57,866 nt of DNA from CALRGE01 sp964360635. GTDB taxonomy: Bacteria > Patescibacteriota > Gracilibacteria > UBA1369 > 2-02-FULL-48-14. Position 1 is the first letter of the stretch, and every line of letters starts with the position of its first letter. A program made the position numbers and the translations under genes. The notes under the pieces were generated by a model, which saw only the letters and a program-made list of their open reading frames with translations, did no database searches and was not told where the DNA came from. Of the stretch, positions 34,471-42,326 are shown in pieces. The stretch is from NCBI GenBank assembly GCA_964360635.1, contig CAYHXO010000011.1, forward strand, positions 1 through 57,866, written 5' to 3'.

Positions 34471-34474
34471 AAAG

Positions 34475-34490
34475 CTGAATAAGTCCTGAA
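34475..34490 (-). promoter_or_regulatory. TTCAG direct repeat before comF
   Basis: On the minus strand TTCAGGACTTA then TTCAGCTTT; the two TTCAG copies start 11 bp apart (34490 and 34479) and end five bases before the comF ATG. It is nearly identical over 20 bases to the pemK-like promoter element. It lies in the shared upstream region of the divergent 34521 gene as well. Confidence 0.5.
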
Positions 34491-34520
34491 TTTTTTCTTG
34501 ATAAATTCGGGAAATTTTAT

Positions 34521-35165
34521 ATGATGAAGAACTTAATTAATCTTATGAATAAACTAGGTGCGGGTTTCACAACTCAATATGCTATAGGACTTCCTGCTGA
34601 AGTTAAAACTAGATTGGACACAATTCGAGGTAACGATGGCCTTATGCCAATTCAGGGGATTCATGGAAATATAATGAGAATTTCGCTTGCACTTGGTCAA
34701 GAAATTGGCATGGAAATTGAGCGTGAGGAGCTTGATTGGTATGGAAGGGTTTGGGCCTCACAAACTTTGAATAATAGTTTAGAGATTGGAGCAGTTGTCG
34801 ATAATATCACAGATTATTATAGTAGGGCAGAACAAACAGATGATCCAAGAGTCAAAGCAATGAAATTATCAAAGGTTGGAGATGTCTCGCTCCTTGCAGC
34901 TGGTGGAATAGGGGTTGATGCAAAAAGAAATTCTCAACATTTACGTGATTTTGATTATTTAGAGCTATCTAGAATATCTTACAAGGGCGCTGCGACTGTT
35001 GCTCGAGATCCACTTCTTGCCAGGGTCTCAGATAGAGTTCACGAATTTGCACAAATGACAGCGCTTATCAAAACACTATGCCTTGAATGTGATTATCAGG
35101 CAGTATGGGATTTAATCAATTTCAGAAAACGCGCATTAAGCACGGCTGGTGCTGGAGAAAATTGA
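34521..35165 (+). CDS. Protein of unknown function
   Basis: 214 residues, no signal peptide, helical. It has GLPAEVKTRLDTIRG, PIQGIHGNIMRISLALGQEIGME, DWYGRVWASQTL, and a C-terminal RVHEFAQMTALIKTLCLECDY. No family recognised. The frame opens with ATGATG at 34521, but a promoter (-35 TTGATA at 34499-34504, 16-17 bp, TATGAT around 34520) would put the transcript start beyond it, so the ATG at 34545 (MNKLGAG) may be the real start. Confidence 0.65.
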   Translation: MMKNLINLMNKLGAGFTTQYAIGLPAEVKTRLDTIRGNDGLMPIQGIHGNIMRISLALGQEIGMEIEREELDWYGRVWASQTLNNSLEIGAVVDNITDYYSRAEQTDDPRVKAMKLSKVGDVSLLAAGGIGVDAKRNSQHLRDFDYLELSRISYKGAATVARDPLLARVSDRVHEFAQMTALIKTLCLECDYQAVWDLINFRKRALSTAGAGEN

Positions 35166-35222
35166 CAGAATCGGAAATTAAGGATATCTATCTATCATAG
35201 AAATTTTTTAACTTAAATAATT

Positions 35223-36539
35223 ATGACACCAAAATATTTAGGTATGATTTTACCGATGGCATTGGCCAGTGAACCTGCTCTTGCAAGTGATGTTGAACAT
35301 ATTGATTGTACTGATACGGTTGGAATAAGTTTGAATAATATTCATGATGAATTAGGAAATGTTTTAAGTTGTTATCCTGAAATGGATGGTTCACATGCAG
35401 CACCTCCTCCAAGTTACGAAGGAGATGTTGTAATTGAAGATCCATCGACTTATCAAGCATTAGATGGAACAGCAACTTGGCCGGGTTGTGACGCAAGTGA
35501 ATCATCATGGTTCCCAAGTTCTGCCACAGGTGAAACAATTATTCATTGTAATTACCCATATAATCCTGCTGAAAACGGGTTGAAGTTAGGTCCTACAAGC
35601 AGTTATGACATGATATCTTATCAAGGTGATGCGACCGGTCATGGTGATCCATTAAATGCTTTCTTTGTCGGTACCTACACAAATGATAATGATTTATGTT
35701 TAGGGAATCGTAGTGATGTTTTAACAAATTGGAATGATGTGCCTAAGACGGATTGCTATCCATTAAGATCAGAACCTACAGACGGATATTATTTAATCAG
35801 TAATGTTAGCAAGTCAGCACAAGGCGAATTCTGGGGAACTTGTTATGAGGATATATATAGCAATGCCTACCCGATGAAAGCCTGTCATGGTGTTATTTCA
35901 GGATCAACAGTCAGCTACGATTACATAATTGACATTGACCCTATTGATGGAGAAAATGTTAATACTTTCTTTCCTGTAGAATTACCGGACGGAAGCATAG
36001 ATGCACTTATGACTAAGGGTATTTGGTATACAATTGAAAATGCAAAATTAATTAATTTCGACCCAGCTGATCCAAATAGTTATACAGTTGTTGCAACACT
36101 TAATGGAGCTCAAATGACTAGCGGCATGGATTATAAAAATGATGATTGTAGTGTCAATATTGCAATGGGGACATCTAGCCCCGTAGGTATGGTTACAATT
36201 AGTCCGATTGCTCCATGTGGCGAAACAACTTCAGATACAGGTGATACAGGAGGTTTAGATGATACTGCAGTGATTGATACCGGTGATACAGATACTGACG
36301 CAGATACTGATACTGACACTGACACTGACACTGACACTGATACCAATACCAATACGGACTCAGATACAGATATCGACTCTGATTCCAATTCAGATTCTCC
36401 AGGGCAAATTGGAGACACAGGCTCAACTCCAAAAGATAAAAATTGTGGCTGTGATGAATCTGGAAATAAATCAACCGGTTCTATGCTACTTCTTTCAGCT
36501 TTGGCTCTTGCCGCTAAACGAAGAAGAAAAAATACCTAA
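35223..36539 (+). CDS. Secreted Asp/Thr-repeat protein with a MYXO-CTERM-like C-terminus
   Basis: 438 residues. A short signal-like N-terminus (LGMILPMALASEPALAS), then an extracellular domain of about 320 residues with several cysteines and many Asp, Asn, Tyr and Ser, an Asp-Thr/Asp-Ser repeat linker at about 350-400, then KNCGCDESG, a hydrophobic stretch SMLLLSALALAA and a basic end KRRRK. This Cys-motif, hydrophobic segment, Arg cluster layout matches C-terminal sorting signals such as MYXO-CTERM, which are cut and lipid-attached in Myxococcota. No enzymatic motif is visible. Likely a cell-surface protein. Confidence 0.75.
   Translation: MTPKYLGMILPMALASEPALASDVEHIDCTDTVGISLNNIHDELGNVLSCYPEMDGSHAAPPPSYEGDVVIEDPSTYQALDGTATWPGCDASESSWFPSSATGETIIHCNYPYNPAENGLKLGPTSSYDMISYQGDATGHGDPLNAFFVGTYTNDNDLCLGNRSDVLTNWNDVPKTDCYPLRSEPTDGYYLISNVSKSAQGEFWGTCYEDIYSNAYPMKACHGVISGSTVSYDYIIDIDPIDGENVNTFFPVELPDGSIDALMTKGIWYTIENAKLINFDPADPNSYTVVATLNGAQMTSGMDYKNDDCSVNIAMGTSSPVGMVTISPIAPCGETTSDTGDTGGLDDTAVIDTGDTDTDADTDTDTDTDTDTDTNTNTDSDTDIDSDSNSDSPGQIGDTGSTPKDKNCGCDESGNKSTGSMLLLSALALAAKRRRKNT
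36283..36378 (+). repeat. Asp-Thr/Asp-Ser coding repeat
   Basis: Degenerate 6-base units of the GAYACN type (GATACT, GACACT, GATACC), including four GACACT/CTGACA copies in a row near 36310-36340, encode the acidic linker of the surface protein. The linker could bind calcium (inference). Confidence 0.8.
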
Positions 36540-36568
36540 GCACCGCTGGAGAAAATTGAAAATCTTGT

Positions 36569-36574
36569 TATAAT
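36569..36574 (+). promoter_or_regulatory. -10 box of the NUDIX gene
   Basis: TATAAT at 36569-36574, ten bases before the ATG at 36585. The in-frame ATG at 36573 lies inside this box and cannot be in the transcript. Confidence 0.55.
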
Positions 36575-36584
36575 GGGTTCAATT

Positions 36585-37055
36585 ATGAAACCCAACAAGA
36601 ATCACAGGTATCCACCAAGGGAAGTGATTGAGAAGTCTTGCGGAATTATCCTTTACAGAATGAAAGGGGTGAATCGCGACTATCTGCTTTTGCATTATCC
36701 GGGAGGACATTGGGATTTTGCCAAAGGCCACGTTGAAAGTTTCGATACTTCCGAAGAAGACACTGCTCGACGTGAGCTTAAGGAGGAAACAGGCATTACA
36801 GAAGTTGAGATGAAACCACTTTATAGGGAAGTTATGTACTATGAATTCAGACGAGGTAAATCTGAATTAGTGAAAAAAAGTGTAATTTACTTTCTGGCAG
36901 AGGCTCAACATGAAGACGTTAAAATCTCTTTTGAACACAAAGGTTTTGTTTGGCTCCCATATCTGAAATCAATGAAACAGTTAACATACGACAACGCCAG
37001 GATCTTGCTTGAAAAAGCGGAAAAGCTTCTTCAAAATGAAGGCAATGACGAATAA
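36585..37055 (+). CDS. NUDIX hydrolase, diadenosine tetraphosphatase-like
   Basis: 156 residues from the ATG at 36585 (MKPNKNH). The N-terminal SCGIILYR and LLHYPGGHWDFAKGHVE are typical of bis(5'-nucleosyl)-tetraphosphatases, and the NUDIX box runs from GHVESFDTSEED to ARRELKEETGI with the metal-binding Arg-Glu and Glu-Glu. The usual function is hydrolysis of Ap4A or related nucleotides; RNA decapping (RppH-like) is an alternative. It overlaps the helicase gene by about 20 bases, so both are in one unit. Confidence 0.88.
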   Translation: MKPNKNHRYPPREVIEKSCGIILYRMKGVNRDYLLLHYPGGHWDFAKGHVESFDTSEEDTARRELKEETGITEVEMKPLYREVMYYEFRRGKSELVKKSVIYFLAEAQHEDVKISFEHKGFVWLPYLKSMKQLTYDNARILLEKAEKLLQNEGNDE

Positions 37056-40000
37056 TTATCAATTAAATACGGAGCAATTAGAAGCAGTTAATCACATAGA
37101 TGGTCCGCTTGTTTGTCTTGCAGGACCTGGAACTGGAAAAACTCAAATTATTGCGATGCGAATTGCTAATCTTTTGAAGGAAACTCAGATGAATCCTCAA
37201 AATATTCTCTGTTTAACTTTCACGGAAAGCGGAACAGTAGCAATGCGTAAAAGATTGATAGAAATTATTGGTCACGAAGCTTATCAGGTTAAAATTTTTA
37301 CATTCCACGGTTTTTGTAATGAAATAATTTCAGAATATCCACAAAAATTTCCTTTCAAGCGCGAAGCACATGCCCTTGATGACGTTGAAAAAATTGAGAT
37401 TTATAATTCTATTTTTGATGGGCTTACTCAGGAAAGTCCATTTTGGCATTTTTACGATAGGTATCAGTTTAGAAGAGATGTCACAGACGCTGTTCAAAAA
37501 TTAAAGAAAGAGAATATTAGTTTGGAGAAATTTTCTCAGATTATAAACGAAGAAAAATCTTTCTATGATAAGCATTCAGAAAAAATTCAGCTTTTTGTAA
37601 GCCAAAATGCTAGATCTCTAAATGAGCAAGATTTTGACACTTTACTTTTAGAAATTCCAGAATTAAAAATCTTCTTTCAAAAATATGATTTAACAGACTC
37701 GAAACAAAGAACAGCTCTAAAATCAGACATTAAAAAATACAGCGAAAATTTAGCATCAGATATTCCAAAGCATTTTGAGATTGCTAGAATTTACCAATCT
37801 TATGAACAAAAACTAAAAGAGCGTGCTCGTTACGACTATGAAGATATGATTTTAAAAGTTATTGAACAATTGAAATCTGACCGCGAACTACTTTCAATTT
37901 ATCAGGAGAGATTTCAATATATTTTAGTTGATGAATATCAAGATACAAACGGTGCTCAAAACGAAGTTGTTGAATTAATCGGCTCATTTTTTGATTCGCC
38001 AAATATTTTCGTTGTTGGAGATGACAAACAATCAATATACAAATTTCAAGGTGCCTCACTAGAAAATATTCTTTATTTCTATAATCGATATTCAAGCACA
38101 GTAAAGCTGATTAAACTTAAAGAAAACTATAGAAGTACGCAAAATATTCTTGATTCAGCTTCTGGGTTAATTTCTAAGAATGAAAGTAGAATTGAAAATT
38201 TTATTCCAAATATAAATCAGGAATTACATTCTCAAAAAGGCAGTGGCAACAAGATAAAATTATACGAATTTGAATCAGAGCAAACTGAAAATTTTTTCCT
38301 CGCAAAAAAAATTAAAGAATTAATTTCCAGCGGCATCGATCCAAAAGAAATCGCTGTTTTATATAGAAAAAATCGTGATGCAAAAGATTTAATTGATCTT
38401 TTTGATAGGCTAGGAGTCCCATTTCAAGTGACAAGCGGAGATGATATTCTGCGAGATAAAAAAATCCTCAAATTATTAAATGTCTTACGTTCAGTGAATG
38501 ATTTGGGCAACAGTGAATTACTAATGAAAATTCTTTTTTATGATTTCTTTAGTTTTAAAAAAATAGATCTAGCCAAATTATCAATCAATAATCATTCGAG
38601 GAAAAAAACATTATTTTCATTGATTTCAAACCCTGAAGACCTATCAAAATGTGAGCTATCGGAACCGGAAAAATTTTATGAATTTGCAGAAAAATTAGCT
38701 TCATGGAAATCTCTAGATTCGAACAAAATATTTACTCAGACTTTCGATATAATCTTGAAAGAATCCGGATTCCTGAATCAAATTCTTTCTATGCCAGAAA
38801 GTGTAGAAAATTTAAATCGTATAAATAGTCTTTTCGAACAAGTGAAAGATTTGAACGAAAAAGATCACAATTTTAACCTGCAAAAATTTATTTCCTACAT
38901 AGATATACTCATTAAAAATGAAATTTCTATAAAAGATAAAATTTTAGAAACGAAAAAAAATGCAGTGAGACTAATGACAGCACACAAATCAAAAGGTTTA
39001 GAATTTGAACATGTTTTTATTATAAAATGTTACGACAAACATTGGGGAAATCCGCGAACTATGAATAAAATAAGGCTACCTCGTGGAATTCTCAAAACAG
39101 AATCTCAGAGTGCGGAAGAAGTGAATGAAGAAGAAAGGAGACTTTTCTATGTTGCACTTACTCGGGCCAAAACAGAGCTTCATCTTAGTTATCCAAAAAC
39201 TAATAATGAAGGCAAGGAGTTAGTTCCATCAATGTTTATAAATGAAATTAATCCTGATTTGATAGAGAAAATTTCAACTGAAGAAATTGAAAATGAGGCA
39301 CTTGAAAGACTTCGTACAATTTTTCTTGAACCTATCCCAAAAGATAATAATCAAGATTTAGAAGATTACTTACATACCTTGCTTGATGATTATCAACTAA
39401 ACGTTTCTCATCTAAATAATTATCTTCAGTGTCCAAAAATCTTTTATTATAAAAATCTACTTTTAGTCCCTTCCGCAAAAGATAAAACTCAATCACTCGG
39501 AACTGCAGTTCATAAAACTTTTCAGGATTTAGTAAAAAATCGTGAACCATCTAGTCTTCTCCAGAACTTTGAAAAACATTTAAAAGATGAAATTATAAAC
39601 GAAGACGATTTTATAGAAACTCTTGAACACGGAAAAAAAATCATCTCAGCGTACTGGTCGCATTATTCTCAGACTTTCAATTTCAACTCAGAAGTTGAAT
39701 ATAATTTTAAGAAAAAACATGTAATTTTTGAGGGTGTTCCAATCACAGGTCAGATTGATAAAATTGAAATAATCAATCCTGAAAAAAAACTTGTAAATAT
39801 TGTAGATTACAAAACCGGTAACCCAAAAAGTAGCAAATTAAAAAGAGGTGAAGATTACTGGCGTCAGATTGTTTTCTATAAAATTCTTTGTGATAACTGT
39901 GAATTTTTTCCATATAAAATGGTTTCAGGTGAGGTAGATTTCGTGCAAAAAGATAAGGAATCTGAAGAGTTCAAAAAGATACCCGTTTATATAGAAAAAG

Positions 40001-40119
40001 AGGATCTTGAAATACTTTCTGCTCAAATTAAGGATTCGTATCAAGAAATAAAATCATTGGCTTTTATGAAATTTCAACCTGATAGATACTGTGGTGAATG
40101 TGAATGGTGCTTGCTATAA
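37036..40119 (+). CDS. UvrD/AddA-type helicase fused to a PD-(D/E)XK nuclease with Fe-S cysteines
   Basis: About 1027 residues. SF1A helicase: Walker A AGPGTGKTQ (about 30-37), Ia LTFTESGTVAMRKR, motif II VDEYQDTN, motif III GDDKQSIYKFQGA, IV LKENYRST, V MTAHKSKGLEFEHVF, VI YVALTRAKTELH. The C-terminal 290 residues are a RecB/AddB-type nuclease: LQCPKIFYY, GTAVHKTFQDL, GQIDKIEI, NIVDYKTGNPK, and a final YCGECEWC; one upstream Cys plus three at the end fit a 4Fe-4S staple as in AddB/AdnAB. It would resect double-strand breaks as a single chain. The start is at 37036 or 37045; a TTG at 37009 is less likely. Confidence 0.92.
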   Translation: MKAMTNNYQLNTEQLEAVNHIDGPLVCLAGPGTGKTQIIAMRIANLLKETQMNPQNILCLTFTESGTVAMRKRLIEIIGHEAYQVKIFTFHGFCNEIISEYPQKFPFKREAHALDDVEKIEIYNSIFDGLTQESPFWHFYDRYQFRRDVTDAVQKLKKENISLEKFSQIINEEKSFYDKHSEKIQLFVSQNARSLNEQDFDTLLLEIPELKIFFQKYDLTDSKQRTALKSDIKKYSENLASDIPKHFEIARIYQSYEQKLKERARYDYEDMILKVIEQLKSDRELLSIYQERFQYILVDEYQDTNGAQNEVVELIGSFFDSPNIFVVGDDKQSIYKFQGASLENILYFYNRYSSTVKLIKLKENYRSTQNILDSASGLISKNESRIENFIPNINQELHSQKGSGNKIKLYEFESEQTENFFLAKKIKELISSGIDPKEIAVLYRKNRDAKDLIDLFDRLGVPFQVTSGDDILRDKKILKLLNVLRSVNDLGNSELLMKILFYDFFSFKKIDLAKLSINNHSRKKTLFSLISNPEDLSKCELSEPEKFYEFAEKLASWKSLDSNKIFTQTFDIILKESGFLNQILSMPESVENLNRINSLFEQVKDLNEKDHNFNLQKFISYIDILIKNEISIKDKILETKKNAVRLMTAHKSKGLEFEHVFIIKCYDKHWGNPRTMNKIRLPRGILKTESQSAEEVNEEERRLFYVALTRAKTELHLSYPKTNNEGKELVPSMFINEINPDLIEKISTEEIENEALERLRTIFLEPIPKDNNQDLEDYLHTLLDDYQLNVSHLNNYLQCPKIFYYKNLLLVPSAKDKTQSLGTAVHKTFQDLVKNREPSSLLQNFEKHLKDEIINEDDFIETLEHGKKIISAYWSHYSQTFNFNSEVEYNFKKKHVIFEGVPITGQIDKIEIINPEKKLVNIVDYKTGNPKSSKLKRGEDYWRQIVFYKILCDNCEFFPYKMVSGEVDFVQKDKESEEFKKIPVYIEKEDLEILSAQIKDSYQEIKSLAFMKFQPDRYCGECEWCLL

Positions 40120-40131
40120 ATAAATTTGCCC

Positions 40132-40161
40132 TTGACTTATTAGCATATTGTTTGCTAACAT
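40132..40161 (+). promoter_or_regulatory. Promoter with a palindromic operator before the Lys/Val-rich protein
   Basis: -35 TTGACT (40132-40137), 18 bp, -10 TAACAT (40156-40161). TTAGCA (40140-40145) and TGCTAA (40153-40158) form a perfect inverted repeat that fills the spacer and enters the -10, an ideal repressor site. Confidence 0.55.
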
Positions 40162-40185
40162 CTGGCCATCATTTAATAAAACAAT

Positions 40186-40794
40186 ATGATTATCACAAAA
40201 TTGAAGCTAGGAATTATCACAGCAGCGCTATCGTTGATCGCTATTCCAACAGCATCAGCACATGCAATAAGTTATTACAAAAAACCAGTGCTGGTAAAGA
40301 TTGCACATATTCTTGATATCAAAGTTAACGTATTAACACGTGAACTTAGATCAGGTGAATCAATCATGGAGATTGCTGAAGAGTACGATGCGACAAAATC
40401 TGAAATTAAAGAAATTAAAAAAGTTTTAAGAATTGCAAAGTCTCCAGTTGTTAAAATTGTTGAGCCTATAATTACTAAAAAAGTAGTAAAAACAGTAGTA
40501 ATAGTTAAGAGAGTACCAGTTAGAAGGGTTGTTGTTAAACATGTAGTTGTTGCTCCTATAGTTATTAAGAAAGTTGTACACGTAGTACATGTTAAGAGAC
40601 CAACACCAATCAAACCAGTAGTTCCGGTAGTAAAAAAAGTTGCAGCAATACTTGATACTACAGTTGCTTCAGTAAGAAGTGATCTAAGACAAGGTGATAC
40701 TCTAGTAGAAATCGCTAAGGAAAATGACGCGACTAAACGAGAAATGAAACAGATCAAGAACATCCAGAATAAAAGAACACGAGGTCACAAGTAA
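40186..40794 (+). CDS. Secreted protein with two helical repeats around a Lys/Val-rich segment
   Basis: 202 residues. Signal peptide LGIITAALSLIAIPTASAHA (cleavage near 26). Repeat 1 (about 40-85, ILDIKVNVLTRELRSGES...EIAEEYDATKSE) and repeat 2 (about 153-197, ILDTTVASVRSDLRQGDT...EIAKENDATKRE) clearly arose by duplication and resemble the L-x-x-G-x-S-L-x-E-I-A helical modules of some secreted proteins. Between them about 60 residues are almost entirely Val, Lys, Ile, Arg, His and Pro. It probably sits outside the membrane, bound to an anionic polymer (inference). Monocistronic, with operator upstream and a strong terminator. Confidence 0.75.
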   Translation: MIITKLKLGIITAALSLIAIPTASAHAISYYKKPVLVKIAHILDIKVNVLTRELRSGESIMEIAEEYDATKSEIKEIKKVLRIAKSPVVKIVEPIITKKVVKTVVIVKRVPVRRVVVKHVVVAPIVIKKVVHVVHVKRPTPIKPVVPVVKKVAAILDTTVASVRSDLRQGDTLVEIAKENDATKREMKQIKNIQNKRTRGHK

Positions 40795-40806
40795 TAAAGA
40801 GATTTG

Positions 40807-40843
40807 AAAAGCTGTGCGTCTGAAAAGGCTCACAGCTTTTTTT
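40807..40843 (+). terminator. Rho-independent terminator
   Basis: AAAAGCTGTG (40807-40816) pairs perfectly with CACAGCTTTT (40831-40840), 14-base loop, T run to 40843. It ends the Lys/Val-rich protein gene. Confidence 0.9.
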
Positions 40844-40857
40844 GTAAGCTAAGTCAG

Positions 40858-40879
40858 AAAAAAACTCACCTTCGGTGAG
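40858..40879 (-). terminator. Rho-independent terminator of tRNA-Val
   Basis: Minus strand: CTCACC, GAA, GGTGAG, then seven T (40864-40858). It starts four bases after the tRNA 3' end. The hairpin core is identical to the one after tRNA-Phe. Confidence 0.85.
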
Positions 40880-40882
40880 TGA

Positions 40883-40959
40883 TGGTGGGCAATACAAGAT
40901 TCGAACTTGTGACCTCCACAATGTCAATGTGGCGCTCTAACCAACTGAGCTAATTGCCC
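40883..40959 (-). tRNA. tRNA-Val (GAC)
   Basis: 77 bases: acceptor GGGCAAT/ATTGCCC, D arm GCTC/GAGC, anticodon arm CCACA-TTGACAT-TGTGG with anticodon GAC, T arm ACAAG-TTCGAAT-CTTGT, discriminator A and encoded CCA. Its 5' end touches the stop codon of the S8 protease gene, so it is likely processed from that mRNA. Confidence 0.96.
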
Positions 40960-42201
40960 TTATTTGACAATTGAAACGCCTGCAAGCACTCCTGTCGAAA
41001 TCTTGCTTGATGCAGATGATTGTAAGTATGTAACAATTTTCTTAGATGTCATTTGACCACTACTTCCAAGTAAAACACCAATTTTTGCTGAGACATAGGC
41101 TGTAGCAGGTGAGGTACCACTCTTATAAGCATAGGTATTTCCAGGAACAGCTGATGAAACTTTATCTCCTAATGATGCCAAATCAATCCAATAACCATAG
41201 TTAGATTTTGGCATTTTTTGTCCTAAAAGGTCAACACTCGCAATTGCAATACTTTCACTATATTCAGCAGGATAAAATGGACCTTCTGCACTATTATTTC
41301 CTGCCGCAGCAACAATTACAATGCCCTTCTTTTGAGCTTTCTTTACGAGTTTTTTTAAAGAGTAAGAATCATTTACTACTCCGAAACTTGAATTAATAAC
41401 AAGAGCGCCATTATCAATTGCCATCTGATATGCAGTCAAAACATTTGAAAGTTCACCACCTTTCGCTCCAGCTATCTTATAAGGAATGATTATTGAATTA
41501 GGTGCATTTAGAGCAATAATGCCGGCCATATGAGTTCCATGGCCAACATCGTCATACATAGTTGCATTGTTATCTATAGTATTCCAACCAGTTTCAAGCG
41601 TAATATTTTTGAAAACATCATGGGCAGTATCAATTCCGCTATCAATTACAGCAATTTTAACAGGTGATAAATCCACTTCTGAAGAAAGCTGAACTGCCAC
41701 TTTTGGGGCAGGAGCAGGGCTAGATTTCTCATAGTCAATTCCATATACTGCGTAGCCCTCAAATTGTACATCTTGATCAACTTCCACACTTTCAAACTCA
41801 GGGATTAGTGACATATATTCATCTGCAATATCCTCAAGTGCACTTACAGGTATTTCATGGCCAGGTTTAAGTAAGATTAAGCCACCCTTTGTTAAACTCT
41901 CATCCATACTAACAATAAGACCTTTATAGTCCTCTGTTGAACTTTCTAATACGTTTGCTGTACTCAACTCCGCTACTAAATTTGCATCGCCACCAACAAG
42001 TTTTTTATCAACACTAAAATCATATTTATCATTTAAATCTTTAAGATTTTGAAGTGAATCAGTTGATAATTGAGTTGTATAAAATAGTTTTTCCTTCAAA
42101 AAACTGCCTGAACCAAACATCAAGGCAAACACAGAAACCGCTCCTAAAAGCCAAATTTGAAGTCTTTTCTCAAGGTTCTTATTGCGTTTTTTCTTGATCA
42201 T
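40960..42201 (-). CDS. Membrane-anchored subtilisin-like serine protease (S8)
   Basis: 413 residues from the ATG at 42201. Lys/Arg-rich cytoplasmic start, one transmembrane helix (LLGAVSVFALMFGSGSF), a propeptide-like segment of about 140 residues, then the catalytic domain with Asp in IAVIDSGID, His in DVGHGTHMAG, oxyanion Asn in AAAGNNS, and Ser in KSGTSPATAYVSA. It faces the cell exterior. The frame could open at a TTG at 42240, but that precedes the -10 TATAAT (42226-42221). The stop abuts tRNA-Val. Confidence 0.93.
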   Translation of the reverse strand: MIKKKRNKNLEKRLQIWLLGAVSVFALMFGSGSFLKEKLFYTTQLSTDSLQNLKDLNDKYDFSVDKKLVGGDANLVAELSTANVLESSTEDYKGLIVSMDESLTKGGLILLKPGHEIPVSALEDIADEYMSLIPEFESVEVDQDVQFEGYAVYGIDYEKSSPAPAPKVAVQLSSEVDLSPVKIAVIDSGIDTAHDVFKNITLETGWNTIDNNATMYDDVGHGTHMAGIIALNAPNSIIIPYKIAGAKGGELSNVLTAYQMAIDNGALVINSSFGVVNDSYSLKKLVKKAQKKGIVIVAAAGNNSAEGPFYPAEYSESIAIASVDLLGQKMPKSNYGYWIDLASLGDKVSSAVPGNTYAYKSGTSPATAYVSAKIGVLLGSSGQMTSKKIVTYLQSSASSKISTGVLAGVSIVK

Positions 42202-42220
42202 TTTTGGTGGATACGTAGTT

Positions 42221-42226
42221 ATTATA
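42221..42226 (-). promoter_or_regulatory. -10 box of the S8 protease gene
   Basis: Minus-strand TATAAT within the palindrome GTAGT-AT-AAT-ACTAC region (42216-42230), 19 bases before the ATG at 42201. Confidence 0.45.
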
Positions 42227-42326
42227 CTACTTTTTAACAAAAAAGACTAGACAGAATAAAAAATCTAATGTATAACACATACCTTTGTTGACAACGCGTC
42301 AAGCAAAATACAATTAACTCTATACT

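Noticed and set aside
25276..36378. Tandem repeats considered as CRISPR arrays
   Set aside because: They are 6-base coding repeats without spacers; no repeat-spacer pattern and no cas genes are in the window.
35151..36560. A 15-base identical sequence, GCTGGAGAAAATTGA, at about 35150 and 36546
   Set aside because: At this length and base composition a chance match in 58 kb is likely, and the two contexts (gene end, intergenic) share nothing else.
36573..36584. ATG at 36573 as the NUDIX start
   Set aside because: It lies within the TATAAT box, so it cannot be in the mRNA; 36585 is used.
40275..40763. Minus-strand Thr-rich 162-codon frame
   Set aside because: It is antisense to the Lys/Val-rich protein gene; the Val and Lys codons read backwards give Thr and Leu runs.
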